Below, piece after piece: positions 52,603 through 62,320 of a stretch of DNA of 64,000 nucleotides. The stretch comes from Hyphomicrobiales bacterium. GTDB lineage: Bacteria > Pseudomonadota > Alphaproteobacteria > Rhizobiales > Beijerinckiaceae. Position 1 is the stretch's first letter; each line of letters begins with the position of its first letter. The notes beneath the pieces are model-generated. The model was not told the origin of the DNA. It searched no databases and saw nothing but the letters and a program-made list of their open reading frames with translations. The stretch lies in assembly GCA_930633495.1 (NCBI GenBank), contig CAKNFJ010000001.1, forward strand, positions 1,178,001 to 1,242,000, in the 5' to 3' direction. The position numbers and the translations under genes were made by a program.

Positions 52603-53508
52603 TTACCTCGCGTCCATGACGTCGCGCAGGCCGTCGCCGAGCAGGTTGAAGCCGAGCGCGACGATGCAGATGGCGATGCCGGGGAAGGTCGCGACCCACC
52701 ACTGGTCGAAGATCTGCTCGCGGCCGGCCGAGATCATCGCGCCCCATTCCGGCATCGGCGGCTGGGCGCCCAGGCCCAGGAAGCCGAGGCCGGCGGCCGT
52801 CAGGATGATGCCGGCCATGTCGAAGGTGGTGCGCACGATCAGCGAGGGCATGCACATCGGCACGACATGCTTCCAGATGATCCGGGCGCGGGAGGCGCCC
52901 TGCAGGCGCATCGCCTCGATGTAATCCTGATTGCGGATCACCATCGTCTCGGCGCGGGCGACGCGGGCATAGGGCGGCCAGGTCGTGATCGCGATGGCGA
53001 TGATGGCATTGACGATGCCCGGGCCCAGCGCTGCGACGAAGGCCAGCGCCAGCACGAGGCGCGGAAAGGCAAGAAAGACGTCGGTGATGCGCATCAGGAG
53101 CCGGTCGACCCAGCCGCCGAAATAGCCGGAGACCGCGCCGATCAGCAGCCCGAACGGACCGACAGTGACCACGACCAGCAGCACGATGACCAGCGTGATG
53201 CGCGTGCCGTAGACGATGCGGCTGAAGATGTCGCGGCCGAGCGCGTCGGTGCCGAACCAGTTGGTGGCGGAGGGCGGCAGGAGCCGTTTGTCCAGCGCCT
53301 GGGCGAGCGGATCGAAGGGCGCGATCAGCGGCGCGAAGGCCGCCACCAGCAGCAGCAGGATGATGATGGCGAGGCCCGCCACCGCCATCGGGTTGCGCTT
53401 GAAGGCGAGCCATTGCCGGTAGAGCTGGCCGAGGCGGGCCTGACGGCGCGACTCCGGCGAGTCGCTGATCAGCCAGGCATGCAGGCCGGTGGAGGAGGTG
53501 TCGCTCAT
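52603..53508 (-). CDS. Peptide ABC transporter permease (DppC-like)
   Basis: A 301-residue permease with an N-terminal amphipathic segment and six membrane helices. 'FGTDALGRDIFSRIVYGTRITL' is the conserved DppC/OppC opening and 'EAMRLQGASRARIIWKHVVPMC' the EAA loop that contacts the ATPase. It is 12 bp downstream of the DppB-like gene. Confidence 0.93.
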   Translation of the reverse strand: MSDTSSTGLHAWLISDSPESRRQARLGQLYRQWLAFKRNPMAVAGLAIIILLLLVAAFAPLIAPFDPLAQALDKRLLPPSATNWFGTDALGRDIFSRIVYGTRITLVIVLLVVVTVGPFGLLIGAVSGYFGGWVDRLLMRITDVFLAFPRLVLALAFVAALGPGIVNAIIAIAITTWPPYARVARAETMVIRNQDYIEAMRLQGASRARIIWKHVVPMCMPSLIVRTTFDMAGIILTAAGLGFLGLGAQPPMPEWGAMISAGREQIFDQWWVATFPGIAICIVALGFNLLGDGLRDVMDAR

Positions 53509-53520
53509 GGGGCCGCCTCC

Positions 53521-54585
53521 TCAGCGCACGCGCGGATCGGCCAGGCGGCCGATGATGTCGGTCAGGAGATTGACCGCGATGAAGACGACGCCAACCACCA
53601 GCGTACCGCCGAGAACCGCGTTCATGTCGGCGTTGAGCAGCGCGTTGGTGAGATAGCGGCCCAAGCCCGGCCAGGCGAAGATCGTCTCGGTCAGCACCGA
53701 GCCCTCCAGCAGATGCATGTAGGAGAGCGCGATCACGGTGAAGAGCGGCACGGCGGCATTGCGCAGCGCATGGCGCCAGATCACGGCGGTCTCGGAGACG
53801 CCCTTCACGCGGGCGGCGACGACGTATTGCTGCTGCAGCTCGCTGATCATGAAGCTGCGCGTCATGCGGCTGATATAGGCGACGGAAAGCAGGCCGAGGA
53901 CCAGGGCCGGCAGGATCAGGTGCGAGAACGCGTCCCAGAACGCCTCCCATTCCCCTTCCAGCGCGGCGTCGATCATGATGATGCCGGTGCGGGTGGTGAC
54001 GATGTCCTGCCAGACGACCGAGATGCGGCCCGGCCCCGAGACCCAGCCGAGCTTGGCGTAGAACAGCAGCAGGGCCATCAGGCCGATCCAGAAGACCGGG
54101 ACGGAATAGCCGACGAGGCCGACGACGCGCGCAACCTGGTCCTGCCAGCGGCCCTGGTTGACGGCGGCGAGGATGCCGAGCGGCACGCCGATGAGGACAC
54201 CGATCAGCGTGCCGAGCGTGGCGAGTTCGAGCGTCGCCGGGAAGACGCGCTTGATGTCCTCGGTGACGGGGTTCGAGGTCAGCACGGAGGTGCCGAGATT
54301 CCCGGTGAAGACCTTGCCGATATAGATGGCGAATTGCTGCCAGAGCGGCTTGTCGAGACCGAGTTCGATGCGCGCCGCCTCATAGGTCTCGGGCTTGGCA
54401 TTGTCGCCGACGACGGCGAGCACCGGGTCGATCGGGATGACGCGGGCGATGAAGAAGGTGACGAGCAGCAGGCCGAACATGGTGATGACCACGGTCGTCA
54501 ATTCGCGCGAGAGCGCACGGCCCCAGCGGCCCAGCCTTCCGGACGATGAGGCCTTGCCTGGGGGAGCTTGCGTCACGGCCGTCAT
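53521..54585 (-). CDS. Peptide ABC transporter permease (DppB-like)
   Basis: A 354-residue permease with six membrane segments and a long periplasmic loop. 'FFIARVIPIDPV' near the N-terminus, 'GNLGTSVLTSNPVTEDIKRVFPATLELA' and the EAA loop 'YVVAARVKGVSETAVIWRHALRNA' match DppB/OppB. It is followed by the other permease and both ATPases. The SBP gene precedes it, separated by repeat copy C. Confidence 0.93.
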   Translation of the reverse strand: MTAVTQAPPGKASSSGRLGRWGRALSRELTTVVITMFGLLLVTFFIARVIPIDPVLAVVGDNAKPETYEAARIELGLDKPLWQQFAIYIGKVFTGNLGTSVLTSNPVTEDIKRVFPATLELATLGTLIGVLIGVPLGILAAVNQGRWQDQVARVVGLVGYSVPVFWIGLMALLLFYAKLGWVSGPGRISVVWQDIVTTRTGIIMIDAALEGEWEAFWDAFSHLILPALVLGLLSVAYISRMTRSFMISELQQQYVVAARVKGVSETAVIWRHALRNAAVPLFTVIALSYMHLLEGSVLTETIFAWPGLGRYLTNALLNADMNAVLGGTLVVGVVFIAVNLLTDIIGRLADPRVR

Positions 54586-54630
54586 GACCCGCCTCCGTTC
54601 GATGGCCTGATGCTCAGGCGGACCAATCTT

Positions 54631-54727
54631 GCGTCATTCCGAACAAGCGGCGATAGCGGCGCCGATCCGGAATCCATCATAGGGCTGGGCGCTCTACGAT
54701 GTATTCCGGGTCAAGCCCGGAATGACG
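54631..54727. repeat. Dispersed palindromic repeat, copy C (inverted)
   Basis: A 97-bp copy inverted relative to copies A and B. Its reverse complement reads CGTCATTCCGGGCTTGACCC ... CATCGTAGAGCGC ... CTATGATGG ... TCCGGATC ... CGCTTGTTCGGAATGACGC, matching copy B block for block. It is in the gap between the solute-binding-protein gene and the DppB-like gene of one operon, where a stem could reduce expression of the downstream genes. Confidence 0.9.
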
Positions 54728-54793
54728 ACGTCTCGGAAAGAGAGAAGCCCGCCGTGACCTCTCATGGCCGCGGCGAGCATTGGAGGCGAAGCC

Positions 54794-56398
54794 TCAGTTC
54801 TTGACGATGGTGGCGTAGCGGTTGGTGTCCGAGCTCGGGCCGATGACCCAGCCGTTCACGTTCTTGCGCTCGGCCGAGACCTCGATCTGCTGGAACATGA
54901 TGACGAAGGGCGAGACTTTCTGATGGTCGCGCTGCAGCGCCTCATAAGTGGTCTTACGCTTGCTCGCATCCGATTCGAGCACGGCGCCCTGGGTGACCTT
55001 GGTCATGTCCGGGATGTCCCAGGCATTGCGCCAGGCCAGCGTCTTCGACTTCGCCTCCTCGCCATTATCCTCGTTGATGGCGAAGGTCTCGGCATTGGTA
55101 TGCGGGTCGAGATAGTCCGGGCCCCACTGGCCGATATAGATGTCGTGGGTGCGGGCGCGGTACTTGGTCAGGGTCTGCTTGCCGTCGCCGGGGATGATCT
55201 CCAGCTTGACGCCGGCCTGGGCCCAGGTCGCCTGGATCGCCTGGGCGATGTCGGTGATCGGCGCGACAGAGCGGGTGTCCATGGTGACGGTGAAGCCGTT
55301 GGCGAGGCCGGCCTTGGCGAGAAGCTCCTTCGCCTTGGCGACGTTGAGCGAATAAGGCTTGTCCGAGATCGCGCCGAGGAAGCCCTGCGGCAGGAAGGAT
55401 TCATGGCCCTTATAGGTGCCTTCGAGGATGTTCTTCTCGATCGAGGCGTAGTCAACCAGGAGCTTCAGAGCCTCGCGGACCTCGGGCTTGGCGAGGTTCG
55501 GGTTCTTCTGGTTCAGGCCGAGATAGAGGATGTAGCCCTTGTCGCCCTGGACGATCTTGATCGCGTCATTGCCCTTGACCGCCGTGAGCTGGTCCTTGGA
55601 GAGGTTGCGGGCGATGTCGACGTCGCCCTTCTCGACGAGCAGGCGCTGCGAGGCCGGCTCGGCGACATGGCGCACGACGATGCGCTTGCTTTTCGGCGCC
55701 CCCCTGTACCAGCTCTCGTTGGCGTCGAGCGTATATTGCTCGTTGGGACGATAGCTGCGGACCTTGTAGGCGCCGGAGCCGGCGGAGTTCAGCTTGAGCC
55801 AGCCATTGCCCCAGTCGCCGTCCTTCTCATTGGCCTTGACCAGCTTCGAGTCGACGATCGCCGCGACGCCGGAGGTCAGGCAGTTATAGAAGAAGGTCGG
55901 AGCGAAAGGCTTCGAAACCGTGATCTGGACGGTGTTCTCGTCGAGCGCCTTCACCTTGTCGAGCACGTTCTCCCCGACGATGCCGAACTGACGCAGGATG
56001 AAGCCCGGCGACTTGTTCAGCGTCACCGCACGCTGGAAGGAATAGACCACGTCGGCCGCCGTCAGCGGGTTGCCGGAGTGGAATTTGACGCCTTTGCGCA
56101 ACTTGAAGGTGTAGGTCAGGTTGTCGGGGCTGACGCTCCAGCTCTCGGCGAGATCCGGGATCAGCTCGTTGTTCTTGGAAATGTCGATATTGATGAGCTT
56201 GTCGTAGACATTCGCGCCGACCTCGACGCCCGAGAACTCGAAAGCCTCGGCCGGGTCGAGCGTGATGATGTCGTCGATCTGCTTGGCCATGACGACCGTG
56301 TCCTTCGGCGTCTGCGCAAAGGCGGCCGTCGTCGACATCAGGGCCGTAAAGGCCGAAACCGCCATCAGCTTGGCTACATGACGCATCGATTTCCCCAT
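54794..56398 (-). CDS. Peptide/oligopeptide ABC transporter substrate-binding protein
   Basis: A 534-residue SBP family 5 protein. A signal peptide opens it ('KLMAVSAFTALMSTTAAFAQT'). 'YDKLINIDISKNNELIPDLAESW', 'FKLRKGVKFHSGNPLTAADVVYSFQRA' and 'VREALKLLVDYASIEKNILEGTYKG' are typical. ATG 56398 or ATG 56386 (with GGGGAAA upstream) could be the start. It is the first gene of the five-gene importer and would deliver peptides to DppB/DppC. Confidence 0.92.
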   Translation of the reverse strand: MGKSMRHVAKLMAVSAFTALMSTTAAFAQTPKDTVVMAKQIDDIITLDPAEAFEFSGVEVGANVYDKLINIDISKNNELIPDLAESWSVSPDNLTYTFKLRKGVKFHSGNPLTAADVVYSFQRAVTLNKSPGFILRQFGIVGENVLDKVKALDENTVQITVSKPFAPTFFYNCLTSGVAAIVDSKLVKANEKDGDWGNGWLKLNSAGSGAYKVRSYRPNEQYTLDANESWYRGAPKSKRIVVRHVAEPASQRLLVEKGDVDIARNLSKDQLTAVKGNDAIKIVQGDKGYILYLGLNQKNPNLAKPEVREALKLLVDYASIEKNILEGTYKGHESFLPQGFLGAISDKPYSLNVAKAKELLAKAGLANGFTVTMDTRSVAPITDIAQAIQATWAQAGVKLEIIPGDGKQTLTKYRARTHDIYIGQWGPDYLDPHTNAETFAINEDNGEEAKSKTLAWRNAWDIPDMTKVTQGAVLESDASKRKTTYEALQRDHQKVSPFVIMFQQIEVSAERKNVNGWVIGPSSDTNRYATIVKN

Positions 56399-56676
56399 GG
56401 TTGGTGTTTCTGGGCCATTGGCGGCCCTTGCGCGCTATGTGCAACCACTCCGGCGCGGCTGTCCAGCGACGGGCAGGCGAACCCTGCGCCATTGTGCACA
56501 TCTGTTCGGCAGGGGCCGGCTTCGGGCGCGAAGATTTCCGGCGCGCGGCGAGCGAGAGCGCTCGCGTGCCGCGAGGGGATGGGTCATAGTCCGGCGCTCC
56601 AGCGATTCCGCCGGAGGAGCGCGGCGCCGTCCGTTGGGCCGGGCCCGCGGCGCCCAGCGGGAGTTTGACCAAGCGA

Positions 56677-59196
56677 ATGGCTGTCCAGGGCCAGATCCGG
56701 CCGCGAGACCATGGCAAGGCGGAGCGCCGCGCGGCGCTCATCGCCGGCTATCGCCCCTTCCCCGGCATCCATGACGAATTCGTCGATGCGGACGGAGCCG
56801 TGCGGCCGCATTGGGAGCCCTTCCTGTCGGAATGGTGCGCGCTGTCGGCGGACGAGCTCTCGCAGCGCTTCGGCCTGGCCGACCGGCATGCGCACGACAC
56901 CGGCCTCTCCTACCGCGTCCATGGCGATGTCGACGAGAACGACCCCGGTTTCGGCGAGCGTGCCTGGCCGCTTTCGCATGTGCCGCTGGTGATCCCCGAG
57001 GCGGAGTGGCAAACGATCGCGGCGGGGATCACGCAGCGCGCACAACTGCTCTCCGCCCTGCTCGACGACATCTACGGACCGGGCGAACTGATCGCCAAGG
57101 GGCTGTTGCCGGCGGCCGCGATCACCGGCAGCCCCGATTACCTGCGCCCGCTCCATGGCACGCCGGGCGGCGCGCTGCAGCTCTATGCCGCCGATCTCGG
57201 CCGCGGCCCCGACGGGCGCTGGTGGGTGCTTCAGGACCGGACGCAGGCTCCTTCCGGCGCCGGCTATGCGCTGGAGAACCGCCTCGCGCTCGCGCGCGCC
57301 TTCCCTGACATGTTCCGCAGCATGAACATCGAGCGGCTGGCTGCCTTCTTCCAGGGCTTCCGGGCCGGGCTGGTGTCGCGCTCGAAACGTGTCGAGCCAC
57401 GCATCTGCCTGCTGACGCCCGGGCCGCTCAACGAGAGTTATTTCGAGCAATCCTATCTCGCACGCTATCTCGGCTTCCTGCTGGTCGAGGGCGGCGACCT
57501 GCTGATGCGCGAGGGGCGCGTGCAGGTGCGGACCATCGCGGGGCTGAAACGGGCCGATGTGATCTGGCGGCGCATCGACGGCGATTTCGCCGATCCGCTC
57601 GAACTCAACGCGCAGTCGGCACTCGGCGTCGCCGGACTGGTCGAGGCGGTGCGGCAAGGTCAGGTCCATGTCGCGAACGGGCTCGGCTCGGGTGTCGTCG
57701 AGGCGCGGGCCTTGATGGGCTTCCTGCCGGCGATCGCGAGGGAACTCGCGGACGAAGAGCTGATCCTGCCCCATATCGCGACCTGGTGGTGCGGCCAGCC
57801 GCACGAGCGCAGGACCGTGCTCGACCGGCTCGAGGAGATGAGCGTGGCTCCGGCCTTCCGCACCACGGGCGGCAACGACGGCGCCCCGATTCTGCCGGGC
57901 GAGCTGCCGGAGGCCGAACGCGCCGCTCTGCGCGCGCGCATCGAGGCGCGCGGCATGGACTATGTCGGCCAGGAGGTCGTGCGGCTCTCGACCACGCCGG
58001 TCTTCCAGAACGGCCGGCTCGAACCGCACCCGATGACGCTGCGGGTTTTCGCCGCCGCGACGCCCGATGGCTGGAAGGTGATGCCCGGCGGCTTCTGCCG
58101 CATCTCCGACGAGCCCGATGCGCGTGCCGTCAGCATGCGCATGGGCGTGCGCTCCTGCGACGTCTGGGTTTCGTCGAAGGCGCCCGTCGCCCAGATCAGC
58201 CTGCTGCCGACGCCCGACCGGATCAACATCCGCCGCGTAACCGGCACGCTGCCGAGCCGCGCCGCCGACAACCTGTTCTGGCTCGGGCGCTATCTGGAGC
58301 GCGGCGAGGCGACGCTGCGGCTCGTGCGAGCCCTGCTCGGCCGCCTGATCGACGCCGACCCGGCGCCGGAACGCTCCGACACGATCCGCCGGCTCGCCGG
58401 CATGCTCGTCGCCTGGGGTGCCGCCGAGGCTGGCCGCGACGATGCCCCGCCGGTCGCGCAGGCCCGGGCCGCGCTCTACAGCCTCGACGATCACGGTTCG
58501 GCCGCGGCCTCGGTGCGCGAAGCCAGGCGCACCGCCTCGGTGATCCGCGAGCGCCTCTCGATCGATGCCTGGCGCCTCTTCGGCGATCTCCAGCGCCAGC
58601 TCACCCCCAGGAGCGGACGGGCGCCGAGCGAGGGCGAGGCCTTCGAGATCGCCGATCGGGCGTTGACGTCGTTCGCCGCCTTCTCCGGCCTCAGCCAGGA
58701 GAACATGGTGCGCGGCGACGGCTGGCGCTTTCTCGACATCGGGCGGCGCCTCGAGCGCGGCATCGCCACCTGCCGCTTCGCCCGGCAATTCGCCAAAGGC
58801 CGAGCCTCCGACGACAGCCTCGACGCCCTGCTGGATCTGACGGATTCCCAGATCACCTATCGCTCGCGCTATCTCATCGGCGCGAGCCCCCTGCCCGTGC
58901 TCGATCTGGTGATGCTCGACCCCTACAATCCGCGCTCGGTCGCCTTCCAGATCGAGCGGCTCGATGCCGAGATCGCCGCTCTGCCGACGCTGAGCGACGA
59001 CGGCATGCTGGAAGAGCCGCGGCGCCTCGTGCTGCGTCTCGCGGCCGACAGCCGCACCATGGCGGCAAGCCGACTCGACGGCGCCGGCATCCTGCAGTTC
59101 GAGCAAGCCCTGATGAGCCTGTCGGGAGCCGTTGCCGAACGCTATTTCCTTCCGAACAGTAGGCCGCACGGCCCAAAGGTGACGAGCCTCGCGTGA
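56677..59196 (+). CDS. Fused circularly permuted ATP-grasp / alpha-E (DUF403) protein
   Basis: An 839-residue protein in two parts. Residues 1-515 match circularly permuted type 2 ATP-grasp proteins ('LLDDIYGP', 'NRLALARAFPDMF', 'PGPLNESYFEQSYLARYLGFLLVEGGDLLMR', 'LEPHPMTLRVFAA'). Residues 520-835 match the helical alpha-E domain (starting 'LPSRAADNLFWLGRYLERGEATLRLVR'; 'QENMVRGDGWRFLDIGRRLERG'). In many genomes these are two genes. ATP-grasp enzymes ligate carboxylates to amines; the target is unknown. It overlaps the transglutaminase gene. The start is uncertain: TTG 56665 is 12 nt upstream. Confidence 0.9.
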   Translation: MAVQGQIRPRDHGKAERRAALIAGYRPFPGIHDEFVDADGAVRPHWEPFLSEWCALSADELSQRFGLADRHAHDTGLSYRVHGDVDENDPGFGERAWPLSHVPLVIPEAEWQTIAAGITQRAQLLSALLDDIYGPGELIAKGLLPAAAITGSPDYLRPLHGTPGGALQLYAADLGRGPDGRWWVLQDRTQAPSGAGYALENRLALARAFPDMFRSMNIERLAAFFQGFRAGLVSRSKRVEPRICLLTPGPLNESYFEQSYLARYLGFLLVEGGDLLMREGRVQVRTIAGLKRADVIWRRIDGDFADPLELNAQSALGVAGLVEAVRQGQVHVANGLGSGVVEARALMGFLPAIARELADEELILPHIATWWCGQPHERRTVLDRLEEMSVAPAFRTTGGNDGAPILPGELPEAERAALRARIEARGMDYVGQEVVRLSTTPVFQNGRLEPHPMTLRVFAAATPDGWKVMPGGFCRISDEPDARAVSMRMGVRSCDVWVSSKAPVAQISLLPTPDRINIRRVTGTLPSRAADNLFWLGRYLERGEATLRLVRALLGRLIDADPAPERSDTIRRLAGMLVAWGAAEAGRDDAPPVAQARAALYSLDDHGSAAASVREARRTASVIRERLSIDAWRLFGDLQRQLTPRSGRAPSEGEAFEIADRALTSFAAFSGLSQENMVRGDGWRFLDIGRRLERGIATCRFARQFAKGRASDDSLDALLDLTDSQITYRSRYLIGASPLPVLDLVMLDPYNPRSVAFQIERLDAEIAALPTLSDDGMLEEPRRLVLRLAADSRTMAASRLDGAGILQFEQALMSLSGAVAERYFLPNSRPHGPKVTSLA

Positions 59197-60071
59197 TCTA
59201 CGACCTGCGCCACGTCACCACCTACCGCTACAGCCGCGAGGTGCCGTTCTCGCGCTGCATCATGCGGCTTCTGCCGCATGGCGGGGGCGGCCAGGCCGTG
59301 CACCGGGCGAGCCTCTCGATCACGCCGCGGCCGGCCGAGCGCCACGACGGCAACTGCTTCTTCGGCAACCGCATCACCGCCGTGATGCTGGCGAAACCGC
59401 ATTGGGAGCTGAAGGTGGAGATGCGCGCGCGCATCGAGGTCCGCCGGCAGACGCCGCCCCATCCCGGATTGACACGCAACTGGGAAGAGATCGCGGCGCT
59501 GGCACTGGCATCGCGCAGCCTGGCTCCGGACTCACCGGCGCATCACCTCTATCCCAGCCGGCTGGTGCCGCAGGTTCCCGCCGTGATCGCCTATGCCGGG
59601 GACAGCTTCGGACCGGGGCGGCCGGTGCTCGAAGCCGCCTGCGAACTGATGGCCCGGATCAGGAGCGAGTTCTCCTACGACCCGGCCGCGACCGAGGTCA
59701 CGACGCCGCTGGCGGAGGCCTTCGCCCGTCGCCACGGCGTCTGCCAGGACTTCGCCCATATCATGATCGCGGGCCTCCGGGGCCTCGGCCTGCCGGCAGC
59801 CTATGTCAGCGGCTATATCCGCACGGTGGTGCCGCCGGGCGAGAAGCGCCTCGAAGGCGCCGATGCCAGCCATGCCTGGGTCGCGCTCTGGTGCGGGCCG
59901 GAAACGGGCTGGGTCGGGCTCGACCCGACCAACGACCTGATCGTCGCGGACGACCATATCGTCACCGCCATCGGCCGGGACTATGCGGATGTGGCCCCGC
60001 TGGAAGGCGTGGTGATCGGCCCCGGCTCGCAGACCATCGAGGTCGCCGTGGACGTGATCCCGGTCGGCTGA
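59193..60071 (+). CDS. Transglutaminase-like cysteine protein
   Basis: A 292-residue protein with a transglutaminase core. The catalytic Cys is in 'RHGVCQDFAHIM' (about residue 184), the His in 'ADASHAWVALWCG' and the Asp in 'GLDPTNDLIVADDHI'. The N-terminal 'YDLRHVTTYRYSREVPFSRCIMRLLP' is the bacterial transglutaminase N-terminal domain. GTG 59193 overlaps the ATP-grasp/alpha-E stop by 4 nt, so translation is coupled. Such proteins are usually peptidases or amidases rather than true transglutaminases. Confidence 0.92.
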   Translation: MIYDLRHVTTYRYSREVPFSRCIMRLLPHGGGGQAVHRASLSITPRPAERHDGNCFFGNRITAVMLAKPHWELKVEMRARIEVRRQTPPHPGLTRNWEEIAALALASRSLAPDSPAHHLYPSRLVPQVPAVIAYAGDSFGPGRPVLEAACELMARIRSEFSYDPAATEVTTPLAEAFARRHGVCQDFAHIMIAGLRGLGLPAAYVSGYIRTVVPPGEKRLEGADASHAWVALWCGPETGWVGLDPTNDLIVADDHIVTAIGRDYADVAPLEGVVIGPGSQTIEVAVDVIPVG

Positions 60072-60138
60072 GAATATCGCCGGTCCGGCGCAGCGCGGAC
60101 GGGTTCCGCATGCGCGAAACCCGTCCTGGGATACCCGC

Positions 60139-61584
60139 TCAGGCCATCGTGTAGGCGGTCTTGACGGTGGTGTAGAACTCCTTGGCGTAGGCACCCTGCT
60201 CGCGCGGGCCGTAGCTGGAGCCCTTCCGGCCGCCGAACGGCACATGGTAGTCGACGCCCGCCGTCGGCACGTTGACCATCACCATGCCGGCTTCGCTGTT
60301 GCGCTTGAAATGCGTCGCATGCTTCAGCGAGGTCGTACAGATGCCGGAGGAAAGGCCGAACTCGGTGTCGTTGGCCATCGCGAGCGCCTCGTCGTAATCC
60401 TTGACGCGGACGATGTTGGCGACCGGGCCGAAGACCTCCTCGCGCGAGATGCGCATGGCGTTGGTGGTCTCGGTGAAGAGCGCAGGCTGAAGGTAGAAGC
60501 CGGGGGTATCGCGCTTCAGGAGCTCGCCACCGAAGACCAGCTTGCCGCCCTCGTCCTTGGCGATCTGGATATACTTCAGATCCTGGTCGAGCTGGCTCTG
60601 GTCGACGACCGGGCCGATATGGGTGCCGCTCTTCAGCGCATCGTCGACGACGACGCCCTTCAGCCGCTCGATGCAGGCCTCGACGAATTTGTCGTGGATG
60701 CCGGCCTGGACGATCAGGCGCGAGGAAGCAGTGCAGCGCTGGCCGGTGGAGAAGAAGGAGCCGTTGACCGCGACCTCGACCGCCGTCTTGAGATCGGCGT
60801 CGTCGAGCACGACGAGCGGGTTCTTGCCGCCCATTTCGAGCTGGACCTTCTTCATCGGGCTCGCGGCGATGCAGGCGGCCGCGACCTTGCGGCCGGTCCC
60901 GACCGAGCCGGTGAAGGAGATCGCCACGACGTCCTTATGCTCGAGCAACGCCTGGCCGACGACCGAGCCGCGGCCCATGACGAGGTTGAGCGCGCCCTTG
61001 GGCAGGCCGGCGCGCTGCAGGATGTCGACCAGCGCCCAGGCCGAGCCCGGCACGAGATCGGCCGGCTTGATGACGACGCAGTTGCCCCAGGCCAGCGCCG
61101 GCGCGATCTTCCAGGCCGGGATCGCGATCGGGAAATTCCAGGGCGTGATCATGCCGATGATGCCGATGGGCTCGCGCGTCACCTCGACGCCGACACCGGG
61201 CCGGACCGAGGGGATCGCCTCGCCGCCGAGCCGCAGGCACTCGCCGGCGAAGAAGGCGAAGATCTGGCCGGCGCGGGTCGCCTCGCCGATGCCCTCGGGA
61301 AGGGTCTTGCCCTCCTCGCGCGAGAGCAGGCGGCCGAGCTCGTCCTTGCGGGCGAGGATCTCGTCCGAGGCCTTCTTCAGGATGTCGTAGCGTTCCTGCG
61401 GGGTGGTGCGGCTCCAGGCCGGGAAAGCGGCCTTGGCGGCCGCAACCGCGTTGTTCAGGTCTTCGACCGAACCCTGGACGTACTCGCCGACCACGTCATT
61501 CGTGTTGGAGGGGTTGATGTTGCGGGAGGCATTGGCCCCGCCGGCCCATTCGCCGGCGATCAGGTTCTTGAAGGGCGCGTTCAT
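60139..61584 (-). CDS. Aldehyde dehydrogenase (alpha-ketoglutarate semialdehyde / succinate-semialdehyde dehydrogenase-like)
   Basis: A 481-residue NAD(P) aldehyde dehydrogenase. The catalytic Cys is in 'FFSTGQRCTASSRL' (about residue 282) and the Glu in 'KKVQLEMGGKNPLVV'; 'TPWNFPIAIPAWKIAPALAWGN' is the cofactor region. The long-chain 'GVEVTREPIGIIGMI' and 'GVDYHVPFGGRKGSSYGPREQG' are typical of 2,5-dioxovalerate dehydrogenases of sugar-acid pathways. ATG 61584 with GGGAGA upstream starts it. The exact substrate is inferred. Confidence 0.9.
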   Translation of the reverse strand: MNAPFKNLIAGEWAGGANASRNINPSNTNDVVGEYVQGSVEDLNNAVAAAKAAFPAWSRTTPQERYDILKKASDEILARKDELGRLLSREEGKTLPEGIGEATRAGQIFAFFAGECLRLGGEAIPSVRPGVGVEVTREPIGIIGMITPWNFPIAIPAWKIAPALAWGNCVVIKPADLVPGSAWALVDILQRAGLPKGALNLVMGRGSVVGQALLEHKDVVAISFTGSVGTGRKVAAACIAASPMKKVQLEMGGKNPLVVLDDADLKTAVEVAVNGSFFSTGQRCTASSRLIVQAGIHDKFVEACIERLKGVVVDDALKSGTHIGPVVDQSQLDQDLKYIQIAKDEGGKLVFGGELLKRDTPGFYLQPALFTETTNAMRISREEVFGPVANIVRVKDYDEALAMANDTEFGLSSGICTTSLKHATHFKRNSEAGMVMVNVPTAGVDYHVPFGGRKGSSYGPREQGAYAKEFYTTVKTAYTMA

Positions 61585-61791
61585 TTTTTTATCTCCCACG
61601 AAAAGGCTCGTGGCAGGGTGTTAGCGTCTTTGCACCGCGAAGGCCAATACCCCAGCGTCAGAGAGACAATCCGCTGATCGCAACCCAGGGCCACCGCCCT
61701 GTCAAAGTTCCGTGAGGAGGGAACCTTCCCGGGCTCCCGGCGTTTTCATTTGGCGCGAGCCATGGGATGGTCGCGCCGGGTGGAGCCAGCG

Positions 61792-62280
61792 ATGCGCGAG
61801 ACGGAATTGCAGGAGCGGATCTGGTCGGCGCTCGCCGCGCATCCGGTCTACATGGTCTCGCTGTTCGCCGAGAACGCCATCAGGACCCGGCCGATGTCGG
61901 GATATCTCGACCGCGACCATCACCGCCTCCTCTTCATCAGCCATCGCCATACCGGCATCATCGGGGCGGCCCTGCGCTCGCCCTCCGTGTCGATCGCGAT
62001 CAGCCACGAAAACCGGAATTTCTACGCCGCCATCACCTGCTCGGCCTCGGAAATGCCGAGCAAGGACAAGCTGCGCGAAATCTGGACGCCGCTCGCCGGC
62101 GCCTGGTTCCCGAACGGCCCCGACGATCCCGATGCGACGCTGCTGGCGCTGACACCCGTCTCCGCCGAGATCTGGGACAGCCCGTCCAGCAGCGTCGTCG
62201 TCGCCTTCAAGCTGGCAACCGCCAAGATTCTGGGGCGCACCCCCGATCTCGGCGTGAACGCCACCATCGACATGCGCTGA
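61792..62280 (+). CDS. Pyridoxamine 5'-phosphate oxidase-like FMN-binding protein
   Basis: A 162-residue split beta-barrel protein of the general stress / PPOX-related family. 'RIWSALAAHPVYMVSLFAENAIRTRPM' and 'LRSPSVSIAISHENRNFYAAITCSA' follow the fold, and 'TPLAGAWFPNGPDDPDATLLALTPVSAEIWD' is typical of the stress-protein subgroup. ATG 61792 has GGAG 8 nt upstream; the open frame extends to 61750. Ligand (FMN or F420) is not certain. It is divergent from the aldehyde dehydrogenase. Confidence 0.85.
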   Translation: MRETELQERIWSALAAHPVYMVSLFAENAIRTRPMSGYLDRDHHRLLFISHRHTGIIGAALRSPSVSIAISHENRNFYAAITCSASEMPSKDKLREIWTPLAGAWFPNGPDDPDATLLALTPVSAEIWDSPSSSVVVAFKLATAKILGRTPDLGVNATIDMR

Positions 62281-62320
62281 GCCGGCTCCCTCGTTGCAGG
62301 GGCGGTGCGGAGAAGCCGTC

